Shown here: piece after piece, positions 52,960 through 64,000 of the stretch
How positions within the stretch are numbered: position 1 is the first letter of the stretch
Layout of the letters: the number at the start of each line of letters is the position of its first letter
Assembly (NCBI GenBank): GCA_005408345.1
Contig: SEMN01000094.1
Span: 1,195,501-1,259,500, forward strand
Source: Macquaria australasica
Lineage: Eukaryota; Chordata; Actinopteri; Centrarchiformes; Percichthyidae
Direction of reading: 5' to 3'
Length of the DNA stretch: 64,000 nt
Made by a program: the position numbers and the translations under genes
The notes under the pieces: model-generated
Databases searched by the model: none
The model's input: the letters and a program-made list of their open reading frames with translations, nothing else
What the model was told of the DNA's origin: nothing

Positions 52960-53772
52960 CTGTGGATGAAAGAAAAAGAAAAATCCAGAGCAATGTTTTA
53001 AACATAGTCTGGATAAATGGGCCACAAAATACAAACTGCATGGATAATAGTCTGTCGGTTTTAGCCTACATAGGAGAGCCCTTCATAAAACGGTTAAAAA
53101 TAGCTTTAATTTTCTGTGTGCGCATGCGCAGTGAGAGCCATTACTCGACTCACCCTGCTCCCGTTTTAGTGATGGTTACAGGTGTGACAGCAGGTATGTT
53201 AGTGAAATGTCTCTAGTTTAACTTTTATTTAATGTTAGGTAAATTAAATAAAATGGGAATGGTTCCCCTTCGAGCTAGCCAACTTACTGTAAACGATGTA
53301 TAGCTTTGATAGCAGACATGTACTTAGCTAACATTTTTAAATTAGCTTAACACCTAACTTCTCAACACTAGTGAATATAATAATTCATTGTCCGTATCTA
53401 GTCTATTGTTTTTGACTTGGCGCAGTTTACAAATATGATGTTGTTTACTTTCTGTTGCTGGAAATGAGCATGTTTTATTAACTTGACAGACTGGCTTGTC
53501 ATGTTCTACAAGCTGTAGAGTTGCCTCTGTGGTTTGGTGAAGGTGAATCAACAGGGAGCAGGCAGCGAGGAGAACCAGCACATTACTGAGTGAGTTTGTA
53601 TTAAAAGTATACAAGTGAACACATCAATTATCCACCTCTGTCTTCCACTGATTTAATCACTGGAGGACAGACGCAGACAGATCGAAATGTTTCTCACCAA
53701 GTCTGTAAAGTCTTAGACAGAGTAGTCGTAATTGCTTATAGTTGGCCTCAGAATAAACAGCACACACACACT

Positions 53773-53809
<37 letters not shown>

Positions 53810-55032
53810 TCTGGCTTTCCTATCTTGTCCATTAATTCAAGCCCAGTCATTCCACAAAATAATTGTTCAATTTTTGCAAAATGCTAAGTAATTTCTTAAA
53901 ACAGCTGGGCACTGTAGTTTTTAGCAAACATTACTCACACGGGAGTAAACAGTGTATTTGTTGGTGACTATTTTCAGACGTGGATGAATGCACATTTGGT
54001 GCTCTGTTCTTTCCAGTAGAAGGACGCTGTGTGAGGGATTGACTCAAATAAACTAGTGTCTGTGCTCGTTTATGGTAATGAGGGAACATGTTAGTTTCAT
54101 CCTAAAAGCGTCACTTTGCCAAGTTCTTTTTCTTTTTTTCTTAGTTTTTCATTATTTAGAGTGTAGCTTAGCTTCGGGGAATGTGAGACTGCTACAAGAC
54201 ACTGTTGGTTGTCTGCGTGCTGTGTTTGCAGATACAACGATGTACTCATGTTTTATTTGGCTGTGGAAGTTGGTATGAAATGAGGATATTTTTTTGACAT
54301 AAGCAAAATGGTGTGTAGTGAGTAACTATAGCAATTAATAGTATGCAGTTATAGCAGCCAGCAGACTGCTCCTTTACTGCACAGAGGACTGCTGTTAAAT
54401 GTTGTTTTGTTAAAAAATTAGATTGATCTCCTTTGTCCTGAATTGTGGTTGAAATGTGTTTTGAAGAAAATGAAATAAGATCTGCTAAAAACTACATTTG
54501 ACCTGGTTTTTATCTTTCTTATGAGGTTATTACTTAGAATAAAATTTAAATCTTTAATTTATTTTGTAGTGTGTAGCTAAACTGCACCCCCTATTAATGA
54601 CAGACTTAAATGTCTGTCTGGCGCCCAATTTTGATAATTATACTACTTTCAGGCCTTAGATTACGCTACACAGTAAAATCTCCCCTTCGGATTACAGTTT
54701 CTGCAGAAAAGTGTGTGTATTTATAGTACGTGTGACCCAGGAGAAAGGCATCTCCCCACAGGTTCCATTTAGCTACACAGCACTACAGTAAATATAACAT
54801 AGCAAGAGGTCTGGACATGGGCTAGACATGAAAAGTTAATAACACGCCTACCCTGTCTGAGTTTCCAGCTGAGGTAGACAATCAGTTGCAGCAGCAGCAG
54901 GCAGACAGACAGGAACAGCAGCAGGCCGAACAGCCAGAGAGGAAGAAAGCTGTCTGCCTCTCTGTTCGTCTGTCTGACGGCCTGTCGCAGGAGCAGAGAC
55001 AGATCAGCCCAGGGGCCACTCAGCACCTCCAT
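52865..55032 (-). CDS. smlr1: Small leucine-rich single-pass membrane protein, SMLR1 type
   Basis: A two-exon gene on the - strand encoding 91 residues. Exon A (55032-54852) starts MEVLSGPWADLSLLLRQ; a hydrophobic helix at res. 29-54 (FLPLWLFGLLLFLSVCLLLL and onward) is followed by the basic YLSWKLRQ. It ends at phase 1 with donor GTAGGC. Exon B (52959-52865) follows the acceptor TTTCATCCACAG, completes a Val codon, and reads EADLSGVPQDRSAIYRQMYR then STHLRRRSVG and TAG. Size, single membrane helix, the K-L motif after it and a C-terminal S-x-(I/L)-Y-x-x-M element resemble small leucine-rich protein 1, as does its location 3' to and convergent with epb41l2. Its molecular function is not established. 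The predicted topology is N-outside or N-inside single pass; I cannot tell which. Confidence 0.75.
53119..53130. promoter_or_regulatory. Perfect NRF1-type palindrome
   Basis: TGCGCATGCGCA is a perfect 12-bp palindrome matching the NRF1 consensus (YGCGCAYGCGCR). It lies inside the smlr1 intron and 63 bp before a consensus donor (CAG|GTATGT at 53194, + strand). It may belong to an unannotated + strand transcript. Confidence 0.4.
53194..54845 (-). other. smlr1: smlr1 intron, largely featureless
   Basis: Non-coding sequence between the two smlr1 coding exons. It includes a (CA)n array at 53760-53807. No other exon is recognised. Confidence 0.45.
53760..53807. repeat. (CA)n microsatellite
   Basis: CA array with one interruption (CACTGACAC) in the smlr1 intron. 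Confidence 0.95.
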
Positions 55033-55039
55033 CCTGCTC
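54852..55039 (-). CDS. smlr1: smlr1 exon with start codon and membrane helix
   Basis: On the - strand the acceptor CTCCCATGCAG (with an upstream TGACTTCCTCTCC tract) leads into GAGCAGG and the ATG at 55032-55030. The 60 codons hold the whole transmembrane segment. Only 7 nt of this exon precede the ATG, so an upstream exon must exist. Codons upstream in an earlier exon cannot be excluded. Confidence 0.75.
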
Positions 55040-56091
55040 CTGCATGGGAGGAAGCAAATGGAGAGGAAGTCAGGATGAATGTGATAATAGTAATGGTGAT
55101 GTCAAGTTCAAAAGACATCTAGGCACCAAGTTTAAAACTGAGCTAAAAATGCTTGAAAAGTAGCACTTTTTTAGCCTTCTATGTTACATATGACAGTTGT
55201 TTTAATAGCATACAAATGACTATATTTCAAAGTGAAGCAGGTCCTACCTACATCTTGAGATATAGTACTTGAAAAGGTCAGTAGGGTGGGAGTAAATCCT
55301 TTAAAGTTACTTCAGTAAAATAAACTTTAATACAAATTATTTGTAAGAATATACTGTAGCAAGAGGACTTTTGAGTGTATTTTACGACAAAGATTTACCA
55401 TTCAAAGTGAGACGTGGGAAATAATAATAGTCGTAGTTATTATTGTATCGTACAATCAAGTGTAGAAAAATCTCGGTGTCATCTTTAATATGTTGATCTG
55501 AACTGTAGTGAATAACTACAAATTGATCAGATTATTGGTTTTCAGTGGGGATGATGCATATTTTTAAAGTCTAAGGAATAATTAAAATGTTTGTTTTGAA
55601 GTCACCTAACATCAGCATGCAGTTCAGTACAATGAACATCAGTTTGATGTTACTATGTGGTTTTCCAACATATTGGGACATCGATTTATTTTGAGTAAAG
55701 ATGTTTATCATTATATTCATTTCAACCATATCACGCAGCCCTGATTCAAACATCAAGTCAGATTTTGTTGTAGTAATTTTTGTTAATGGTAAAGTCATAT
55801 GTGTAATGTGTGTTTGTTTGAATGGCAGCACGCATTAAAATGTAGCCAGCTAGCCTGTGAGATTTTGCATGTGTGCAATTTCCTGTGACCTGCTAAATTT
55901 CTTAATACACGCCACCAAAGCTAAAAGCAGAGTAAATAAGTACAGAGGAAGAAGCATATAGAAAGAACACATGCTGGTTCAGGGTCAGAGTGTCCCAAAA
56001 CAAGCACCTACCCTCACTGGAAACACAGTCTTGATTTATTAAAGGCACAGCAGTCATTAGATGGTATATTATTTTGAAAAGATCTACTTAC

Positions 56092-56232
56092 AGTTTTCAG
56101 TTTCCCCAAAAAGGCAGGTTTGAATGGATGCAGGTGGAAATGACTTGCAGATGGCTGCCGAATATTGTCAGTGAGCTAATACATAGTTGTCCGTACTGAT
56201 GTGGAGTTGTCTTCAGTAGAGGTCAAAGGTGA
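56092..56232 (-). promoter_or_regulatory. smlr1: Candidate smlr1 first exon and DR1 promoter element
   Basis: On the - strand a GTAAGT donor follows GGGGAAACTGAAAACT (exon end at 56092). About 130 bp upstream is AGGTCAAAGGTGA on the + strand (56220-56232), one mismatch from the DR1 consensus AGGTCAAAGGTCA bound by HNF4/RXR heterodimers. A second possible donor, GAGG|GTAGGT, lies near 56010. No TATA box. This is a guess from motifs only. Confidence 0.3.
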
Positions 56233-56525
56233 CGTTTTGGCGATGGCAGTCGCATAACTGTAAAGACTTAAAAGTATTCAATCCACTGAATAGTTCCTCA
56301 GGGAGAAGAGATGGTCAGTTCAGTCCAGAGGTAAAAGTCGTTCTCTCTGTCTTTCTGTTTTATCTGTCTCTTTAGGGGTCTTTTTCCTCCCTGTCTCTCT
56401 CTGTCTCTGTCTCATTGGTAAAAAAAATCCTCTGTTGTTGCTGATGATGTGAACTTTGTTCTGTTTCAACAGTCAAACCTTGTGATTGCTAAGAAGATTA
56501 GCTATACTGGCCAGGCCCCCATGTG

Positions 56526-56529
<4 letters not shown>

Positions 56530-56605
<76 letters not shown>
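56530..56605. repeat. Compound (CT)n(GT)n microsatellite
   Basis: About 30 CT units to 56590, then GT units to 56605. Open frames with Leu-Ser runs here are repeat translations. Confidence 0.95.
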
Positions 56606-57129
56606 AAATCGAGTACAGACATATGGAGTGTAGTGTTGGGGAGTTACTGCAGGTTTCACTGCCCTCAAAACATGAAAATGGGGGAATACTAGTGATACTA
56701 TTTTATCCTGTGTGTCTGTGTGTATCTGGGCCTTGAGTAATGTTTTGATTATTGAACCTTAGACCTTGCTCACTGTGTCATAAAACACACACTACTCACT
56801 GACACACAGACGTTTTTTTCAGCTACTCTCTCTTTGATTGGAAATAGGTTTCTAATTTGTCTTATCTCCCTCCCTCTTTTCTTCTGTCTATTCTCTCTCT
56901 CTCTCACCTTTTTGATCGGTGGTATTGATTACTTCATAACAGAACTGATAGCGTCAACCTTGACTCTGTAGTTAAAACAAAATGAGGAGAGACAACAGTC
57001 AGTTTAAAACTAAAGCTTAAATCAACACTGTAATGCCTGTTGGAAGAACACACACACTTTTGATTCTTTGATTTTAGTTTGATAAACACACCACTGTCAA
57101 GGTGGATGACAATATTTTTAATACATGCA

Positions 57130-57748
57130 GATATTAGGTGGCTTTAAATGTGAGTTTTACACATTACCTGCAATAGCTGGGTTTTTTTGGACACTTGGGG
57201 CTAGTGAAAACAAGTTGTAAACACACTACTGACCTATTTATCAATGTTTAAGTTGCTTATCTAGGCATCCAATGGACCAATGGAGCAACATTAGCATTCA
57301 TTTGGAGTCATGTTTCTGTCCAATATTGACTCTCTTTTTAACTTGGTTTTGGTCTCCATCAACTCCAGAGGGAAATATTTGGCTCTTTAGCTACTAAATT
57401 CTCCGCTGTGTTCACCAACTAGTCACTAACTTTGTCTGCCTACCGTTTGGTGCTGGGCAGGTCGTGTACAGTGAGTTTTAGAGCTTTTTTTGTTGGAAAC
57501 AGCTGCCTGCTGCGGCTGAAAACGACGCTATGAGAGCGGTGAGAGTGAACCATAACAGTTAAGTTAAGCCGGAAAATTAAAACAATGATCTGAAAGACGC
57601 TATAAAGCTGCGTAGAGCTGAGGGAAATGGCATAGTCAAGTGATAATTCTCTATAGGTTCGTCACCATGAGCGACCCTTTTTACATTACACATCATCAAT
57701 TGATCCATGGTTAATACTGTATAAAAATATAGATTTATGCAGCTTTAA
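57130..57748 (+). mobile_element. Degenerate MITE copy, 39.4 kb family
   Basis: The right part (57290-57748) has the family strings AATATTTGGCTCTTTAGCTAC, CCGTTTGGTGCTGGGCAGG and TTGATCCATGGTTAATA, and the terminus TTATGCAGCTTTAA at 57748. The left end is uncertain. Confidence 0.5.
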
Positions 57749-57749
57749 C

Positions 57750-60480
57750 CCAGATGAAGTTTATGAACATGGATGTAAATTTCAGCTGTATTTTGTTTTA
57801 ATCTTAAAGATTTTACAAAGCTAATGAAACTTGTTTTTTTAGTTGCACGACTACATTTCACTTTTCATTTTTCATTTGCACACTTTACCTTCTTTGAACA
57901 GGCTAACAGCTTAAGATGAAAATGTAGCTAAAAGCCTTCTAACACTACTGGTCAAACCAGATGTTTTCATCTGCAGTTTTTATTTGACCACATCTTAACA
58001 AGCTAACAAGCTGGCATTAAACAAAAGCAGGTGGTGTTTGCTCTGAAGTCCCTGGGAACATCAGAAGACTGTTGTTGTATATTTGCAGTATCCCTGCGCT
58101 CGGTGTAGTCTGACTCTCGCTTACTCAGATCTCAGCATCAGTCCTCTTGTCATGTGGAGACTCATTTAAACCCACCAGTACTCTTGTCTTGTGGGAGAGG
58201 AAGCCGGCTTTAGGTGATAAACTCACAAGCGTAATTTGGCTGTGGCCGGTGAGAAGTGCTGGCTAATTGAGTGATGCTGTCATCAACATCAATAGAATTG
58301 ATCAGCTTTGTTGTTTCTCTGATTGATCAGGAGATAATGAGCTTTTTTTTTTTTTGAGAAGAAGTGTGTGTGTGTGTGTTTTGGTCTTTTTGTGTGCCTG
58401 AGTGCTTGTTTTCTGATTGACTGGGACACAGTGGAGAGTTCACACACACTGCTCTGTGTGTGTGTGTGTGTGCACGAGTGTGCAGAAGGTTATGCATGTG
58501 TGTTTTTAAATCTAGAAGTTCTGTATGTTTCTGTTTTATGTTCAAAGAAATAATTACCCATGGATCAGTATTCTCGTGAGTGTGTGTGTGTGTGTGTGTT
58601 GCTCTCTTATTGATCAGCTTGTGGAGACTTGTGAGAGAAAGGCAGAGGTGTTTTTTGTCTGTGGTGTTTTTATGCATTTTTTTGATAAGATTGTTTTATT
58701 TAGTTTACTTTATATTCCAAAATGGCATGTTTTAAATATAGCGAGAAAGTAATAAGAAGAAACACACAAAAAGACAAACTTTACAACTGTTAATTATTTA
58801 TTATACATGACTGACATGAAACATTTAAGTGACTCTTGTGGAAAGAGGAAGTGAAACTCTGGTGTGAAATCTCTTGGAAAATCAGCCATAACTCTGGCTA
58901 AATGTTTCCTCCAGATCTGATTAGACTGCTCTCCTGATACCCGGGAGGAATTTTGGATCATTTTGCAAGCTTCCTGTAGTCCAGGACAAACAACAAAATC
59001 AGAAATTTATTTTAAAAAAAAGGATTGTTTTGGGTTCTTTGCAGCACCAGTGTTTCTGTCAGGCTTAACAAGCCCTTCCACCAGTTTGCTTTCTCTCTCA
59101 TTATCTCTCATTTCCTCATGTGTACTGTTGCTGCCAAAGCACTCATGGATATTCGTAAGAGTTTCAGAAAATGTACACAAGCACAAAACAGGACCATGCT
59201 TGTACAAATAAGCATTACAAGCAGACAGGAAGCTGCTGCATCAGGGTTGCGTCAGTGAAGGATCAGGATTCTGGGACAGTGATGGACAGGTAAAAGCTTG
59301 CCCTCGGTGTATCTCTACACTTTGTGTCTTTTCTTAGGTTTTTATGCCATCATACTTTGATGTCAGCCTCCTGTATTTGTGTTCAGTTGCTCATGTTTTT
59401 GTTGCCAACGCTCATAATCAGAAATTCTCCCTCAGCTTTCTGTCCGTCTGCTGGTATGGTTATGAGGCAGCATCCACTTTGATAAGTGTAGTTGTCTGTG
59501 TGTTTGTGTGTGTGTGTGTGTTTGTGTGGTCTGATGTGTGGGTGGGTGGTTGTCTGTGTGTCGTCAGTACTGTGGGAACGGATCCTGTGTTTCATTGATT
59601 GTACAGAGAGATGAAACCAACTCAACTCTCGCTGCCTCTTTCTCATGGTGCCAAGGCTGTCTAATTGGTAGGAAACAGAAATACAAATTACTCTAGTCTA
59701 ACAAGGAAAGAGAAATGTCCTTGTTGCAAATATATATCTGTCATAAGATGGGAGCATTCATAAGCCATTCTAACCTGGGTTATGTTAGATGTTTGATTGT
59801 GTGTTTGAAAATGATTTTTGTTAGTGATAACAAAAATTATTTTCTTCCAAATTAGCTTTGGAAGAAAGCTTTCAAAGCCACAAAAGCACATTATCGCACT
59901 AAACAGAATCTGTATGTTTAATCAATGTGTCTAGAGTGCTATTTAATCATGTGGGAAATGTCACATCTGTCACTGTTATCTCCTCCCTTCAAAAAGGTAA
60001 TGGAGAAGGTTTCTAACCCTTTTCACCAGGTGCGGAGGAATTCCCACATTGATTAATTCTCTGTACTCGATGAAGATCCAATTTGGACTCAAAAGGTTGC
60101 ATTTGTCCTAAAGAAATAAAGAGGAGATTTTAAAGGGAGCAGATAACATTGTTGTGAGCCCTCTGGGAGATAGAAATCACAGTTATTTGGACTCACAAGG
60201 CACATGAACAAGATAGATGTGCATGTGTTTTTCACACAGATTGTTTAGAAATGTTACCTTTTCCTTTAGCAGACTCCAGCCACCTCTAATTACTGTTTAC
60301 TTGCAGAGGGCGACAGTACGCTGCAGGGAAAGATTTGGAGTTCAGCTTTAAAGTGCAAATAAGTTCCATGTTATGTAGCTTAATGTTGTTCATGCCCCTG
60401 GCTATTGTTTCAATAACTACTGTAGCCATTTAGTATTTACTTATAAAGAGACAATAGTAGAACAGTTTTTTTAAATTTAA
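57750..60480. other. Intergenic sequence, no gene seen
   Basis: No open frame with a recognisable domain or splice structure on either strand. It contains short GT runs (58368-58380, 58458-58472, 58580-58600, 59505-59522) and AT-rich unique sequence. Confidence 0.45.
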
Positions 60481-60483
60481 CTA

Positions 60484-60800
60484 CTGAGCTGAAACAAGTA
60501 GTCGGTCAACAGAAAAAGTAATCTGCAGTTATTTTGATAATTGATTAATAATATCAACCATTTTTCAAGCAAGAAATACAAAACGTGCTGGTTCCAGCTT
60601 CTCAAATGTGAAGATGTGCTGCTTTTCTCTGTTTAATGTTGTTGTGAATGAAATCTTTGAGCTCTGAACTGTTGGTCGGACAAAACAAACAATCTGAAAA
60701 TGTCACCGTCAGCCAAGGGAAAAAATATGTGGCACTTTTACTGCTTTTGAAAAAATAAGTGGCAGATTAATCAATAATGACTAATCATTAGTTGCTGGCC
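60484..60800. repeat. Dispersed repeat (TTAATC-rich, fish type)
   Basis: Starts GAGCTGAAACAAGTAGTCGG, contains CTGGTTCCAGCTTCTCAAAT and TGTTGGTCGGACAAAACAAAC, and ends CAGATTAATCAATAATGACT then AATCATTAGTTGC. I recognise this as an abundant teleost interspersed repeat. A shorter diverged copy in reverse may be present at 5800-5955. Confidence 0.55.
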
Positions 60801-62554
60801 ATCCATAGAATATTCTGAAAAAGGAACAAAACTATTCTTTCAATGCTTGAGACTATCAGGTCGCCCCACCAACTGTACACTGGACGTACAAAAATAAGAT
60901 CTGCAACAAAGGATTTATCTAACTAGTTCTGAAAGCTGGTGGGTTTAATACATTGAATGCCATGAGAGACTGCTTCTGTTTAATATACCTGACCTGTATG
61001 TTTACACATGCAGTAGAAAAAAACACAGGGAAAAGTGTTTAATTATAATAACAGTCTAATAATAGTTTACCTCAAATGACCTCTCTCTTATCCATGTATC
61101 TATTTTTTTATTATTTGAGACTGAATCAATTAATGTATATCCAGCCATCCATTTACTAAATTCACTTATCCTAATTCATTTACATCTCTTAACTTAATAT
61201 AATCTGTTTTCATAAGAGGAGCCTCTCCTGGATTTATGTCCTCCTCTGCAGCAAATTATAATTATATTTCTCTTTGGCTGTGTGTATGCCTCACATGTAT
61301 TTGAATTCATGCTTGAGCAGCTAAAGTGTGTAGTGTTGCTGGTGTCATTGGGTAGGTGTGACAATCAATGATCTGTGCGGTTATAACACATAATACCTTG
61401 CTCTTTGGCAGTCCGTTGTTAAAAGATGAGGAGAGACACTCCTCTCAATGCTTTATCTTCTAATTAGCACACACAGTTGGCAGCAGGCTGTCAGATTTTT
61501 AAGCACAGACGGGCCGCGGGGAAAAGACAGGCTCCTGGATGGTCTGTGATACATCCATACAAAAACAGACAGCACAGACTTTACAGAGAGCACAAGTCAA
61601 GTCACGTCACGCAGTTGCAGTGCATTTATACTCAGCAGAAAACATCAACCCATAAACATGATGTCAGAGATGGAGTGCTGTAAAGAGACGGCACAGAAAC
61701 CAAAAGAGAGGGAAGTCCGCTTTCTGAAATGACAGGATGGAAGAGGTTCTTTCACAGCAGAACAACATGTTCAGATATTAATCCTAATCAACATTCATGT
61801 GAATTTGCTCCAACAAGCTGCAGCCAGGCTGTCACTACAGTCTCACTGTGTGTGTGGGTGTGGGTGTGGGTGTGTGAGTATACATGCTGGGGGATGGACC
61901 TGGAACAGAGAATGATGATGATAGAAAGAGACTGGAAGTAGAAAACTAACATGTTAATTGTCTTTTTTTTAATCATAAATGAATGTCTGCCCATTGTTTT
62001 GTCTGTGTAGGAGTTTGTGTGTGTGTGTGTTTGCAGGCTTCAAGAAACCAGCTCCCAACTTTCTCCCTCTCTTGTCTTGTTTTCCTTCCAGTTGTCATAG
62101 CAACCTCTTGGCCTTTTTAACATAAGTTACATCGGGGGTCGCCGTTGATGCTCATTGCCATGGTTACGGGGGGCTTTGTTAATGAGAGTTGGTGGTTCCA
62201 GCATTATGTAAGATGTGTGACATTTACCTACAATCACAGACACTCTGCTGGAGTGTGCATTCACTAAGATATTGATGGGCATTGAGTGACGCACACACAA
62301 ATGAGAGCACCAGCCTCAGTCAGTCACTCCAAATACCTACAGTATAGCTGCTGTCAGTAAATGCCTCAAGGGTTTAAGGTGAATTTATGCTTCCGCATGA
62401 GGGTGTTATGGTGCTCTAGGAATTGATTCATAGTTCAGCATGGGATTTAACCTGTTGACTGTTCTTACCTCTGCAAGATTTTCTCTTACATCACAGGGAA
62501 TATAGCAGAGTCTTTCTTTAGCTTGCTCCATAGCGTTAGGGTATATGATGATAC
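60801..62554. other. Intergenic sequence, no gene seen
   Basis: Unassigned sequence with a (GGGTGT)-like minisatellite at 61846-61876 (GTGTGGGTGTGGGTGTGGGTG). No conserved coding sequence. Confidence 0.45.
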
Positions 62555-62562
62555 ATTCTGTG

Positions 62563-62900
62563 TAGGGCTGAACAGTTAATCGAAATATCATCGAAATCGC
62601 AATATGGCCAAGTGCAATATCCAAATCGTAGGAGATGCAATTTTTAGATAAAGGTAAAATGTGTCACAACATACCATTATAAATGAAGCATTGTGGTGCT
62701 ACAGAGATGGCCAGGCCTACAAATCACATTCTCCAGACGTACGGGAACAGCAAAAATCACATCATCATTTTTACAATTTTTTTTCAGTGAAAATGAAATA
62801 CAAAAATGATCATTGCCACTAAAATTGTGACTCAAATTGCAATATCTGTCAAAATAATCACAATATGTTTTTTTTTTTTTTTGCATATTGTTCAGCCCTA
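62563..62900. mobile_element. hAT-type MITE with intact target-site duplication
   Basis: The ends are inverted repeats: TAGGGCTGAACAGTTAAT at the left, and the complement of the right end is TAGGGCTGAACAATATGC. An 8-bp direct duplication, ATTCTGTG, flanks the element (62555-62562 and 62901-62908). An 8-bp duplication with TAGGG-type ends is diagnostic of hAT-superfamily non-autonomous elements. 338 bp, non-coding. Confidence 0.85.
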
Positions 62901-62908
62901 ATTCTGTG

Positions 62909-64000
62909 ATAAATTTGTCAGCCAATCAGAGATTTTGCCATACTGTCTGTCTGGTTGTGTCACTGTGGGCAGTGTTCCAAATCAACGAGCAGGATTGAAG
63001 ATTTTTGCATCAATTTGATGATTCTGTGCCTCTGATCTCTCAGGTTTTTAGTGTGCTGGTTTAGCCAAAAACAGACTTTCCTGTCAAAAAAAGTCCCTCA
63101 TTTGATTCTCCACATCACATTTGCAATACTAAATTGACTATAAAGGATTTTTACAGTATATGTGTCTGTTAACAGTCTCTACTGGCATCAGAAACTGCCC
63201 ACACTGACCAATCACAATTCTCGTTGTCTGTGTGGTGTCTCGGCATTACCACCAAACTGTGATTATGTTTTTGAAGAAGTGAACATCAGCTCCAGTGTTA
63301 CTATAGATCCTTGAGCTGCTTCTGCATCGTAATGGTGCAGACGCTACATGTGTAGACAGTGAAGATATTGCAGCTATGAAATGTCTTGTATTGAGTCTTG
63401 TTTTTTTGTTGTCAAGCCATCAAACATAAAAGAAAGTATATTTATTTCAGTGCTTGGAGATGGTGATATGTTCTCTCTGTACTAGATGTACTGTATCTTT
63501 TGATCTCTGCTGTAATCCAATGTAAGAGACCCTTTTCACAGCAGGCATTTGGACTTGTCAAAGCAGGAAAAGCGCAGGTGGAATTAATAACTGGGAATTA
63601 ATGATGGCCGCATTACATTTAGGAGAGCCAGTTCCAGGGATCTGGTATTGTATATGCTCACTCAATGACATGGCTTACTGGGATACTACTGGGATACTAC
63701 TGGCGCAGACTTGCTTCTTTCACTTGTGAGAAATGTCCATAATTTAGGTTTTTTTTTCCCTATCATTAAATAATCTGGAGACAGTCATTCCTTCTTTGAT
63801 CTTAGCTTTGTTCTTTTTTTATTCTGGCATTGATCAAAAGTCTCTCTCATCCCAAACTTGTTAAACTTCCCAACAGCGAGAGTTTTAACTGCTGCAAACA
63901 GCCTCTTAGCACCTTTTCACCTGTTAACATGTTAACATAGCGTGTAGTGATCAGAATGACTAAATCTAAAATGACAAGTTGTTGGGATTTTTTTGTACCT
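62909..64000. other. Intergenic sequence, no gene seen
   Basis: No exon, repeat family or regulatory cluster was identified. A 12-bp tandem (GGGATACTACT) is present at 63680-63702. Confidence 0.4.

Noticed and set aside
57750..64000. Search for tmem200a, expected beyond smlr1 from synteny
   Set aside because: Its coding region is, as far as I recall, one long exon. No open frame of that size exists here on either strand, so it is absent or beyond the window.
1..64000. CRISPR arrays, phage, operons or microbial defence systems
   Set aside because: All coding sequence is in spliced vertebrate exons. The regularly spaced repeats are dinucleotide microsatellites, not spacer arrays.

Overview
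This is vertebrate nuclear DNA, almost certainly from a percomorph-type teleost. The reasons are split genes with GT-AG introns, a CpG-rich NF-Y/Sp1 promoter, very abundant (CA)n and (CT)n microsatellites, and small TTAA-flanked and hAT-type elements of kinds familiar from fish introns. It contains no prokaryotic genes, CRISPR arrays, rRNA or tRNA genes, and no intact autonomous transposon.

About 75% of the window is one gene on the + strand, epb41l2 (protein 4.1G, a FERM-domain membrane-cytoskeleton linker). A CCAAT/CCAAT/GC-box promoter and a probable non-coding first exon lie at about 600-868. A 16.7 kb first intron follows. The ATG is at 17612 and the normal stop at 48353-48355. I could place 20 well-supported coding exons that join in phase. 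They give a core isoform of about 1017 residues: acidic headpiece (1-194), FERM (195-477), FERM-adjacent region (477-535), linker, spectrin-actin-binding region (560-635), acidic linker (636-880) and the conserved C-terminal domain (881-1017). Three more in-frame candidate cassette exons sit in the linker regions (37912-37962, 38169-38201, 42169-42384).

The most interesting feature is at 35247-36419. A phase-0 acceptor opens a 390-codon exon with its own stop and an AATAAA signal at 36596. It would replace the spectrin-actin-binding region and C-terminal domain with an acidic, Ser/Thr-rich tail ending in a roughly 39-residue hydrophobic segment. The result would be a membrane-inserted short 4.1G.

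Downstream, on the - strand and convergent with epb41l2, a small two-exon gene at 55039-52865 encodes a 91-residue single-pass leucine-rich protein. I assign it as the smlr1 orthologue. The convergent order epb41l2-smlr1 is, as I recall it, the same as on human 6q23. The poly(A) signals of the two genes face each other about 65 bp apart. From about 56.3 kb to the end I see no gene, only repeats and unassigned intergenic sequence.

Introns carry TTAA-flanked MITEs (6.0, 18.7, 39.4 kb and degenerate relatives at 27.7 and 57.3 kb), one hAT-type MITE with an intact 8-bp target-site duplication (62.6 kb), two opposite-orientation copies of a dispersed repeat (10.6 and 15.4-16.1 kb, the latter with a nested insertion), and many microsatellites, several of them immediately next to 5' splice sites.
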